Below are positions 25,827-34,172 of a stretch of DNA of 64,000 nt, one piece after another. The stretch covers positions 1 through 64,000 of the forward strand of contig NZ_PDWK01000005.1 of assembly GCF_010093135.1 (NCBI RefSeq), written 5' to 3'. This DNA comes from Pseudoxanthomonas taiwanensis. GTDB lineage: Bacteria; Pseudomonadota; Gammaproteobacteria; Xanthomonadales; Xanthomonadaceae. The notes under the pieces are model-generated. The model worked only from the letters and a program-made list of their open reading frames with translations, was not told where the DNA came from and did no database searches. Positions within the stretch are counted from its first letter, which is position 1. Each line of letters opens with the position of its first letter. Made by a program: the position numbers and the translations under genes.

Positions 25827-26750
25827 TCAGTCGAGGTAGCGCTTCAGCAGGCCGTCGTAGGCGTCGATACGGCGGTCGCGCAGGAACGGCCAGATCCGGC
25901 GCACGTGCTCGCTGCGCTGCAGGTCCACCTCGCACAGCAGCAGGGTCGGCTCGGTGCCAGCCTCGGCGATGAACTCGCCCTGCGGGCCGAGCACGTGGCT
26001 GTTGCCCCAGAAGTCGATGCCCGAGGCACCCAGCGGCGAGGGCTCGTGGCCGACACGGTTGCACGAGAGCACCGGCAGGCCGTTGGCCACGGCATGGCCG
26101 CGGTGGCTCAGCACCCAGGCGTCGCGCTGGCGGATCTTCTCGTCCTGGGCGTCGTCCGGGTCCCAGCCGATGGCGGTCGGGTACAGCAGCAGCTCGGCGC
26201 CGGCCAGGGCCATCAGGCGCGCGGCCTCCGGATACCACTGGTCCCAGCACACCAGCACGCCCAGGCGGCCGACCGAGGTGTCCACCGGGCGGAAGCCCAG
26301 GTCGCCCGGGGTGAAGTAGAACTTCTCGTAGAAGCCCGGATCGTCGGGGATGTGCATCTTGCGGTACTTGCCGGCGATGCTGCCGTCCTTCTCGAATACC
26401 ACGGCGGTGTTGTGGTACAGGCCGGCCGCGCGGCGCTCGAACAGCGAGCCGACCAGCACCACGCCGTGTTTCCGGGCCAGCGCGCCCAGGCGCTCGGTGC
26501 TGGGGCCGGGGATCGGCTCGGCGCGCTCGAACTCGGCCACCGACTCGTGCTGGCAGAAGTAGGCGCCGTTGTGCAGTTCCTGCAGCAGCACCAGGCGCGC
26601 GCCCTGGGCGGCGGCCTCGGCCACGCGCTGCTCGATCACGGCCAGGTTGGCCTCGGCGTCGCCGTGGTTGCGCTCCTGGACGAGCGCGACGGGAAGGGGG
26701 TTGGTCTTCAGCGGGGCAATTGTAGGGTCAGGGGGCTGCACGCAGGCCAA
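25827..26750 (-). CDS. aguB: N-carbamoylputrescine amidase
   Basis: A nitrilase-superfamily hydrolase of about 300 residues. The Glu-Lys-Cys triad is visible: Glu in LVLLQELHNGAYFCQ, Lys in GKYRKMHIPDDPGF, Cys in VLVCWDQWYPEAARLM. The ELHNGAYFCQ and HIPDDPGFYEKFYF segments are specific to N-carbamoylputrescine amidases, which convert N-carbamoylputrescine to putrescine, ammonia and CO2. It follows aguA by 45 bp, completing the two-step route from agmatine. The start is uncertain: the frame begins with TTG at 26750, a GTG at 26741 is possible, and there is no ATG before the conserved LPVALVQERNH strand. Confidence 0.92.
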   Translation of the reverse strand: MACVQPPDPTIAPLKTNPLPVALVQERNHGDAEANLAVIEQRVAEAAAQGARLVLLQELHNGAYFCQHESVAEFERAEPIPGPSTERLGALARKHGVVLVGSLFERRAAGLYHNTAVVFEKDGSIAGKYRKMHIPDDPGFYEKFYFTPGDLGFRPVDTSVGRLGVLVCWDQWYPEAARLMALAGAELLLYPTAIGWDPDDAQDEKIRQRDAWVLSHRGHAVANGLPVLSCNRVGHEPSPLGASGIDFWGNSHVLGPQGEFIAEAGTEPTLLLCEVDLQRSEHVRRIWPFLRDRRIDAYDGLLKRYLD

Positions 26751-26795
26751 CCCGCGCGGTGGCGCGGGCGGCGGCGGATGCGGACGGGACCGGGT

Positions 26796-27827
26796 TCAGG
26801 CCGGCAGGCCGGCGGGCAGCTGCATGGTGATGCAGTGCAGGCTGCCGTTCTGCCAGATCAGCGGGCGGCAGGGCACCTGCACGACCTCGCGGCCGGGGTA
26901 GGCGCGGGCCAGCACGTCCGCGGCCAGGGCGTCGGCCGGGTCGCCGTAGGCCGGCATCAGCACCGCACCGTTGAGCACCAGGAAGTTGGCGTAGGAGGCG
27001 GCCAGGCGCCGGCCACCGTCGAGAATCGGGCGCGCCCACGGCAGCGGGAACAGGCGGTAGGGGCGGCCGTCGCGCGTGCGCAGCGCGGCGATCTCGCCGG
27101 CCATCGCCTGCAGTTCGGCGTAGTGCGTGTCGGCCGGGTCGTCGCAGGCCTGGAACACGATGGCATCGTCCGGGGCGAAGCGGGCCAGGGTGTCGATGTG
27201 GGCGTCGGTGTCGTCGCCCTCCAGACCGCCGTGGTCCAGCCACAGCACGCGGTCCTGGGCCAGCCAGCCGGACAGCTTCGCGGTCAGCTCCTCGCGGCTG
27301 GCCTGCGGGTGGCGCTCGTGCAGGCAGCGCCAGGTGGTCAGCAGGGTGCCGGCGCCGTCGGTCTCGATGGCGCCGCCCTCCAGGGCGAAGTCGATGCGCT
27401 GGCGCGGGGTGGCGCCGAACAGGCCCTGGGCGCACAGTGCCTCGACCAGGCGGTCGTCGCGGCCGGCCTCGAACTTGCCGCCCCAGGCGGTGAAGCGGAA
27501 GTCCAGGATGCGGAAGCCTCCGCCCTCGCGCAGGGTGATCGGGCCGGAGTCGCGCAGCCAGGTGTCGTCGTAGTCGAACGGAATGAAGCGCACCCGGCGC
27601 ATGTCCACCCGCGCCGAGCGCAGGCGCGCCTCGGCGTAGGTCTCCACGTCGTCGTCGGCCACGCAGATCCAGCAGTCCTGGAAGCGGGTGACGGCGGCGA
27701 CCAGGGCGATGTAGGTCTCCTCGACCTCGCCCAGGCGTTCGGCCCAGTCGGTGCCGGCGTGGGGCCAGGCGATGAGGATCGCGGACTGGGGTTCCCACTC
27801 CGCGGGGAAGCGCAGCTTGTCGGTCAT
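26796..27827 (-). CDS. aguA: Agmatine deiminase
   Basis: A 343-residue member of the guanidino-group modifying (PPAD) fold. Signatures are FPAEWEPQSAILIAWPH at the N-terminus, DYDDTWLRDSGPI (substrate-binding Asp and Arg), FALEGGAIETDG, LDHGGLEGDDTDAHIDTLARF, and the catalytic cysteine in QNGSLHCITMQLP near the C-terminus. It hydrolyses agmatine to N-carbamoylputrescine and ammonia; aguB next door completes putrescine synthesis. ATG at 27827 gives the standard length. The gene is preceded at 113 bp by a small exported protein gene on the same strand. Confidence 0.94.
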   Translation of the reverse strand: MTDKLRFPAEWEPQSAILIAWPHAGTDWAERLGEVEETYIALVAAVTRFQDCWICVADDDVETYAEARLRSARVDMRRVRFIPFDYDDTWLRDSGPITLREGGGFRILDFRFTAWGGKFEAGRDDRLVEALCAQGLFGATPRQRIDFALEGGAIETDGAGTLLTTWRCLHERHPQASREELTAKLSGWLAQDRVLWLDHGGLEGDDTDAHIDTLARFAPDDAIVFQACDDPADTHYAELQAMAGEIAALRTRDGRPYRLFPLPWARPILDGGRRLAASYANFLVLNGAVLMPAYGDPADALAADVLARAYPGREVVQVPCRPLIWQNGSLHCITMQLPAGLPA

Positions 27828-27940
27828 GTGCGGGGGAAGGCGTCGGGCGCCGGTGGCCGGCGCGGGAAAAAGAGGGCGCGCCGGCCGGCGGCGCGCCACG
27901 GGCATGGATGCGGTGCGCCCCGCGGGTGCGGGGCGGCCGG

Positions 27941-28264
27941 TCAGCGGACCGGCGGCTTGGGGCCGACCTCGTTCGGGCTGGCCTGGCGGGCGACCACGTC
28001 GATCACGCGGTCCTTCTCGAAGTAGACCACGTAGTCGGGGTACACCCAGCGGTGGATCACCGGCCACTGCTTCTTCTGCCCGCCGCGCGGCTCCAGCTTC
28101 TCCTGCGGTGGTCCGAAGCGGGCCTCGACCTGGGCCATGGTCTGGCCGCGCGCGGGCTGGGCGGTGTCCGGCTTCTGCACCCGTTCGATCAGCAGGGTGT
28201 CGGCCCGGGCGGTAAGCCACGGGAGCGACAGCAGCAGGGACAGGGTGTACAGACGGTGCTTCAT
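27941..28264 (-). CDS. Small exported protein, possibly BamE/SmpA-like fold
   Basis: A 107-residue protein with a clear Sec signal (MKHRLYTLSLLLSLPWLTARA, cleavage after ARA). The mature part has RGQTMAQVEARFGPPQEKLEP followed by strands HRWVYPDYVVYFEKDRVIDVVA. That helix-turn (G-M/T-x-xx-V-xxxx-G-x-P) and beta pattern resembles the BamE/SmpA-like domain, but there is no lipobox and the identity is low by eye, so I only call a possible fold. It may belong to the aguA-aguB-traB transcript, or stand alone; the intervening 113 bp contain a GC-rich inverted repeat. Confidence 0.7.
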   Translation of the reverse strand: MKHRLYTLSLLLSLPWLTARADTLLIERVQKPDTAQPARGQTMAQVEARFGPPQEKLEPRGGQKKQWPVIHRWVYPDYVVYFEKDRVIDVVARQASPNEVGPKPPVR

Positions 28265-28378
28265 CGCGATGCTCTCCCCGTTTGGCGGCCGCCGGCGGCG
28301 GTGTCGCCGCCGATTGTAAGCAGAACCGTGGCGGCCGGGGCAGGGCGCCGGCCTGCCGGCGGGCGGCCCGGAAACGCG

Positions 28379-28402
28379 GAAGGCCGCATCGCTGCGGCCT
28401 TC
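28379..28402 (-). terminator. Stem-loop after rpmJ
   Basis: A perfect ten-base stem (28379-28388 with 28393-28402) with tcgc loop lies 39 bp beyond the rpmJ stop on the minus strand. The stem is GC-rich and the T-run is poor. Confidence 0.55.
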
Positions 28403-28440
28403 ACGTCGTCAAGTCCGGCCTCCTGCGGGGCGGCGCCGGC

Positions 28441-28566
28441 TCAGCGCTGGCGGGCCTTGAAGCGCGGGTTGGACTTGCAGATCACGAAGACCTTGCCGCG
28501 ACGGCGGACCACCTTGCAGTCGCGGTGACGGGCCTTCGCCGACTTCAGGGAGGACAGGACTTTCAT
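28441..28566 (-). CDS. rpmJ: Ribosomal protein bL36, zinc-free (YkgO-like) form
   Basis: A 41-residue basic protein starting [17 protein letters not shown] and ending [12 protein letters not shown], clearly bL36 of the 50S subunit. The zinc-binding form has a C-x2-C...C...H ligand set; this one keeps Cys17 and Cys30 but has His/Arg where the first cysteine and the last histidine should be. It is therefore the C-minus (zinc-independent) type that in many bacteria replaces the zinc form under zinc limitation. The ATG has GAGGT seven bases upstream. It is a single-gene unit with its own promoter and terminator, away from the spc operon. Confidence 0.95.
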   Translation of the reverse strand: MKVLSSLKSAKARHRDCKVVRRRGKVFVICKSNPRFKARQR

Positions 28567-28635
28567 GACAGACCTCGAAGGACGACGGTAAAGGGAAGCC
28601 AGGGCCGGTGGCCCGGGCGTGCAAACAAGCCCGTT

Positions 28636-28665
28636 ATTCTAGCGGCGTTTCCTTCGCTGTTTCAA
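28636..28665 (-). promoter_or_regulatory. Sigma-70-like promoter of rpmJ
   Basis: On the minus strand TTGAAA (28665-28660) and TAGAAT (28641-28636) are separated by 18 bases. This leaves a leader of about 60 bases before rpmJ. No obvious Zur palindrome was seen at the promoter by eye. Confidence 0.6.
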
Positions 28666-28741
28666 GCGGTTGCGCCGGCTGTCCCGGCGGCGGCGGGACG
28701 GGGGCTACAATTTCCGTCCCCACGTGCACAGGAATGCGCCC

Positions 28742-29419
28742 ATGTCCGAATCCGCCCCGGTCCTCACCATCGATGGCCCCTCCGGGGCGGGGAAGGGTAC
28801 GGTCAGCCGGCTGGTGGCCTCGCGCCTGGGCTGGCACTACCTGGATTCGGGCGCACTGTACCGGGCGGTCGGGGTGGCCGCCAGCTGGGCCGGCCTGGAC
28901 CCGTCCGACCAGGGCGCCCTGGTCCGCTGCGCCTTCGACACCCGGATCGAATTCAGGGACGGCCCGGGCGGCCTGCGGGTGCTGGTCAACGGCACCGACG
29001 CCACCGACGAGCTGCGCCTGGAGACCACCGGGGCCCTGGCCTCGGCCATCGCCGCCATCCCGGAGGTGCGGGCGGCCCTGCGCGAGCGCCAGCGGGCCTT
29101 CCGCCGGCCGCCGGGGCTGGTCGCGGACGGCCGCGACATGGGCACGGTGATCTTCCCCGACGCCACCGTGAAGGTGTTCCTGACCGCCAGCGCCGAGGAG
29201 CGCGCCCGGCGGCGGCATAACCAGTTGAAGGAAAAAGGGGTTTCGGTTACATTTGACGACCTGCTGCGGGAGATCCTTGCCCGCGATGCCCGCGATGCGC
29301 AGCGCGCGGTGGCGCCGCTGAAGCCGGCCGAAGACGCCGTGTCGATCGACACCACCGGCCTGACCATCGAGGAAGTCGTCGAGCGCGTGCTGGCCCTGGT
29401 GCCGGCACGCGCCGGTTGA
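28742..29419 (+). CDS. cmk: Cytidylate kinase
   Basis: A 225-residue NMP kinase. It has the P-loop [11 protein letters not shown] (residues about 10-20), the CMP-binding [11 protein letters not shown] and [13 protein letters not shown] segments, and the lid RRRHNQL. It phosphorylates CMP and dCMP using ATP. ATG at 28742 precedes the conserved N-terminus. It is followed 148 bp later by rpsA, the widely conserved cmk-rpsA-ihfB order. Confidence 0.96.
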   Translation: MSESAPVLTIDGPSGAGKGTVSRLVASRLGWHYLDSGALYRAVGVAASWAGLDPSDQGALVRCAFDTRIEFRDGPGGLRVLVNGTDATDELRLETTGALASAIAAIPEVRAALRERQRAFRRPPGLVADGRDMGTVIFPDATVKVFLTASAEERARRRHNQLKEKGVSVTFDDLLREILARDARDAQRAVAPLKPAEDAVSIDTTGLTIEEVVERVLALVPARAG

Positions 29420-29567
29420 TTTTCTGCCGCAGCAGGCGAGCCCCGCCGCAGTCCATCGCGGCGGTCCCATCCACAACCATCATCACACAGGATCCTGCGG
29501 GATCCGACAGGGGGGCGAGGCACGGCGCGGCCGGCTTCGTCCGTGTGTTCAACCGAGTAACCAACTA
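29420..29567 (+). promoter_or_regulatory. rpsA leader with hairpins and no Shine-Dalgarno
   Basis: The 148 bases between cmk and rpsA lack a recognisable Shine-Dalgarno before the ATG (…gagtaaccaacta). They contain an inverted repeat with ggatcc arms at about 29491-29507 and an A/C-rich stretch before it. In E. coli the rpsA leader also lacks a strong Shine-Dalgarno, folds into successive hairpins, and is the target of S1 autorepression. The same arrangement here is inferred from structure, not demonstrated. Confidence 0.45.
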
Positions 29568-31244
<1,677 letters not shown>

Positions 31245-31263
31245 GCCTTAACCGCGATTGGCA

Positions 31264-31295
31264 CCGCGGCGGCCCGGACCTCCGGGCCGCCGCGG
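31264..31295 (+). terminator. 15-bp perfect hairpin between rpsA and ihfB
   Basis: The arms 31264-31278 and 31281-31295 are perfectly complementary with a two-base apparent loop. No T-run follows, so it could be a partial terminator, an RNase processing site or an mRNA-stabilising 3' end for the abundant rpsA message. Confidence 0.5.
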
Positions 31296-31323
31296 CGTAT
31301 GAGGCCCGTCCATACCGTCCGTG

Positions 31324-31638
31324 ATGACCAAGTCTGAACTGATCGAGATACTGGCCCGCCGCCAGTCGCACCTGAAGGCCGAGGACGTGGACCTCGCCGT
31401 CAAGGCGTTGCTGGAGATGATGGCCGGCTCGCTGGCCTCGGGCGACCGCATCGAGATCCGCGGTTTCGGCAGTTTTTCGCTCCACTACCGCCCGCCGCGC
31501 CTGGGCCGCAATCCCAAGACCGGGGATTCGGTCGCGCTGCCGGGCAAGTACGTCCCGCACTTCAAGCCGGGCAAGGAACTGCGCGAGCGCGTGAGCAACG
31601 TGCTGCCGGTCCCGAACGGCACCCCCGACGCCGGCTGA
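31324..31638 (+). CDS. ihfB: Integration host factor subunit beta
   Basis: A 104-residue HU/IHF-family protein: [17 protein letters not shown], the dimer core, and the DNA-intercalating arm around [29 protein letters not shown]. The RNPKTG motif contains the conserved proline that wedges into DNA. With the alpha subunit it bends DNA sharply. ATG at 31324 is used; a GTG lies one codon upstream. It is in the typical place downstream of rpsA and upstream of lapA. Confidence 0.96.
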   Translation: MTKSELIEILARRQSHLKAEDVDLAVKALLEMMAGSLASGDRIEIRGFGSFSLHYRPPRLGRNPKTGDSVALPGKYVPHFKPGKELRERVSNVLPVPNGTPDAG

Positions 31639-31711
31639 TCCGCCCGGCGTCTCCCGCCTCCCGTGCGGCCTCGGCTAAGCTTGGCGGCGGCCGTTGCCGG
31701 AGACCGGGCCC

Positions 31712-32002
31712 ATGAACATCCTTCGCCTGCTGGCCCTGCTCGCGTTCCTCGTCGCGGGGCTGGTGGTCGGATCACTCAATTCACAGCGCATCCTGATCAA
31801 TCTCGGCGTGGCCGAGGTGGTGACCACCTCGGGCATCGCCGTGGTGGTCGCACTGCTGGCCGGCGTGCTGCTCGGCGGCGGCCTGGTGTTGGCCACGACC
31901 GTCATTCCCCTGCAGGCGCGCCTGCGCCGCGCCGAACGCGCCGCCGCGCAGTCCGCCGCGCCCGCGCCGGTGCCGCCCCCCGATTGCGGGCAAGGATCCT
32001 GA
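31712..32002 (+). CDS. lapA: LapA-domain inner membrane protein
   Basis: A 96-residue protein with two membrane helices (about 1-22 and 38-62, VVVALLAGVLLGGGLVLATTV) and the LapA (DUF1049)-type loop SLNSQRILINLGVAEV between them, plus a short cytoplasmic A/P-rich tail. In E. coli LapA works with LapB in controlling lipopolysaccharide synthesis through FtsH/LpxC. It lies three bases before lapB. A TTG at 31694 would add six residues; ATG at 31712 is preferred. Confidence 0.88.
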   Translation: MNILRLLALLAFLVAGLVVGSLNSQRILINLGVAEVVTTSGIAVVVALLAGVLLGGGLVLATTVIPLQARLRRAERAAAQSAAPAPVPPPDCGQGS

Positions 32003-32005
32003 CAC

Positions 32006-33184
32006 ATGGAATTCCTCAACGAGTGGTTCTGGTTCTTCCTGTTCCTGCCCCTGGCCGCGGTGAGCGGCTGGGTGGTGGGCCGCCGTGGCGGGCAACGCCA
32101 CGGCGACACCCAGGTCAGCCGCCTGTCCGGCACCTACTTCCGCGGCCTGAACTACCTGCTCAACGAGCAGCCGGACAAGGCCATCGAACTGTTCCTGCAC
32201 ATCGCCGAACTGGACAAGGAGACCTTCGAGACCCAGCTGGCGCTGGGCCACCTGTTCCGGCGTCGCGGCGAGGTCGACCGCGCCATCCGCCTGCACCAGG
32301 GACTGGTGCAACGCACCGACCTGAGCGACGCGCAGCGCGTGCAGGCGCTGCTGGCGCTGGGCGAGGACTACATGAAGTCCGGCCTGCTGGACCGCGCCGA
32401 GACGGTGTTCACCGATCTGGCCCGCATCGACCAGCGCGCCCCGCAGGCGCTGCGCCACCTGATCGGCATCTACCAGGCCGAGCGCGACTGGGAGAAGGCG
32501 ATCGACAATGCCACCCGCTACGAGGAGGTGACCGGTGAGCCGATGGGCAAGCTGATCGCCCAGTTCGAGTGCGAGCTGGCCGAGCGCCACCGCGCCAACG
32601 GCGACCTGGAAGCCGCCCGCCAGGCCATCGCGCGGGCCTACCAGGCCGACGCCACCTGCGTGCGCGCGGGCATCCTGGAAGGGCGCATCGAGGCCGACGC
32701 CGGCCATCCGGAGGGCGCCATCCGCGCCTTCGAGCGCGCCGCCCGCCACGACCCGGATTACCTGCCGGAGCTGCTGCCCGGCCTGCTGGCCTGCTACCAG
32801 CAGGCCGGCGACAGCGCCGGCGCACGCGCCTTCCTGGCCGAGATGACCGAGCACTACCGCGGCATCGCGCCGGTGCTGGCGCTGACCCGGCTGATCGAAA
32901 CGCAGGAAGGCCCGAAGGCGGCGCGCGACTACCTCGGCCGCCAGCTCAAGGACCGCCCGTCGGTGCGCGGCGAGGCCGCGCTGATCGACCTGACCCTGGC
33001 CGTCGGCGCCGATCCCACGGCCACATTGCACGACCTCAAGCACATCACCGACCAGCTGCTGGTGCGCAACCCCAGCTACCGCTGCACCCGCTGCGGCTTC
33101 GGCGCGCGCACCCACCACTGGCAGTGCCCGAGCTGCAAGGAGTGGGGCACGGTCAAGCCGCTGCTGAACTACGCGGTGGTGTGA
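32006..33184 (+). CDS. lapB: Lipopolysaccharide assembly protein B
   Basis: A 392-residue protein: one N-terminal membrane anchor (FLNEWFWFFLFLPLAAVSGWVVG), then TPR repeats from about residue 35 to 330 (SGTYFRGLNYLLNEQPDKAIELF and following), and a C-terminal rubredoxin-like metal knuckle with CTRCGF and CPSCKEW. In E. coli LapB (YciM) brings LpxC to the FtsH protease, setting the balance of LPS and phospholipid. Both TPR and zinc/iron knuckle are complete. It overlaps the next gene by one base. Confidence 0.95.
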   Translation: MEFLNEWFWFFLFLPLAAVSGWVVGRRGGQRHGDTQVSRLSGTYFRGLNYLLNEQPDKAIELFLHIAELDKETFETQLALGHLFRRRGEVDRAIRLHQGLVQRTDLSDAQRVQALLALGEDYMKSGLLDRAETVFTDLARIDQRAPQALRHLIGIYQAERDWEKAIDNATRYEEVTGEPMGKLIAQFECELAERHRANGDLEAARQAIARAYQADATCVRAGILEGRIEADAGHPEGAIRAFERAARHDPDYLPELLPGLLACYQQAGDSAGARAFLAEMTEHYRGIAPVLALTRLIETQEGPKAARDYLGRQLKDRPSVRGEAALIDLTLAVGADPTATLHDLKHITDQLLVRNPSYRCTRCGFGARTHHWQCPSCKEWGTVKPLLNYAVV

Positions 33185-34161
33185 TGTCCGGCGTGGTCGG
33201 GCTGGCGGCGCTGGCGGCCCTGGCGGGGCTGGCCACCTGGCTGACGCTGCGCTACGCGCGGCACCGCCTGGTGGACGAACCGGGCGAGCGCCGCAGCCAC
33301 ACCGTGCCCACACCGCGTGGCGGCGGCCTGGGCATCGTCGTCGCCCTGCTGGCGGCCGTGGCGGTGGCCGCGTGGCAGTCCATGTACCCGGCGCCGATGC
33401 TGGCCGGATTCGCCGCCGGTCTGCTGCTGGTCGCCGGCATCGGCTGGATCGACGACCACAGGCCCCTGTCGCCGTGGCTGCGCCTGGGCGTGCAGGGCCT
33501 GGCCGGCATCGTGCTGGCGGCCGGCTTCCACTTCACGGGCCTGCCGTGGCCGGCGGTGCTGCTGGCGCTGGTGGCCGTGCCGGTGCTGGTCAACGTCTGG
33601 AACTTCATGGACGGCATCAACGGGCTGGCCGCCTCGCAGGCGGCCATCGCCGCGGCCGGGCTGGCGTTGCTGGCCGCTCCGGCGCTGGCGCCGGCTTGCC
33701 TCGCATTGGCGGCTGCGTGCGCCGGTTTCCTTCCGTTCAACTTTCCTCGTGCACGCATCTTCCTCGGCGACGTCGGCAGCGGCGCGCTCGGTTTCGTGCT
33801 GGCGGCGCTGGCCGTGCCCGTGGCCGTGGGGATGCGGGATGTCGGCCATTCGCTACTGGTCCTAATGCCTTTTTCGGCATTTCTTGTAGACGCTTCGTTC
33901 ACTCTCCTGAGGCGGATGCTGGTTGGTGAGCGTTGGTGGCTGCCGCATGTGACGCACCTGTATCAGACCTGGGTCAGGGCTGGACGCACCCACGCCTTCG
34001 TCACATCCGTCTACGGAACATTCAGTATCATAGCTGTAATTGTGTCGCCCCAGTTGCGTGGGACCGAGCCTTGGCTGGCGGCGGTAGGCGCTTTCGGCTG
34101 GCTGGCTGTTTCGGGCCTTGGATGGCTCGTGTTGCGTCGTCTCCTACAACGACCAGCGTAA
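33184..34161 (+). CDS. Polyprenyl-phosphate glycosyl-1-phosphate transferase (WecA/WbpL-like)
   Basis: A 325-residue protein with about ten membrane helices in the PNPT family. Motifs are the N-terminal HTVPTPRGGGLGIV, the Asp-rich GWIDDHRPLS, NVWNFMDGINGLAA, FLGDVGSGALGF, and the basic cytoplasmic loop LPHVTHLYQTWVRAG. Such enzymes transfer a sugar-1-phosphate (GlcNAc, QuiNAc or FucNAc) to undecaprenyl phosphate and so start O-antigen or exopolysaccharide units. In Pseudomonas the WbpL homologue lies beside wbpM near ihfB, as here. Base use becomes noticeably more A/T-rich in the last 300 bases. Sugar specificity cannot be told. Confidence 0.88.
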   Translation: MSGVVGLAALAALAGLATWLTLRYARHRLVDEPGERRSHTVPTPRGGGLGIVVALLAAVAVAAWQSMYPAPMLAGFAAGLLLVAGIGWIDDHRPLSPWLRLGVQGLAGIVLAAGFHFTGLPWPAVLLALVAVPVLVNVWNFMDGINGLAASQAAIAAAGLALLAAPALAPACLALAAACAGFLPFNFPRARIFLGDVGSGALGFVLAALAVPVAVGMRDVGHSLLVLMPFSAFLVDASFTLLRRMLVGERWWLPHVTHLYQTWVRAGRTHAFVTSVYGTFSIIAVIVSPQLRGTEPWLAAVGAFGWLAVSGLGWLVLRRLLQRPA

Positions 34162-34172
34162 TCGAGTAACGG

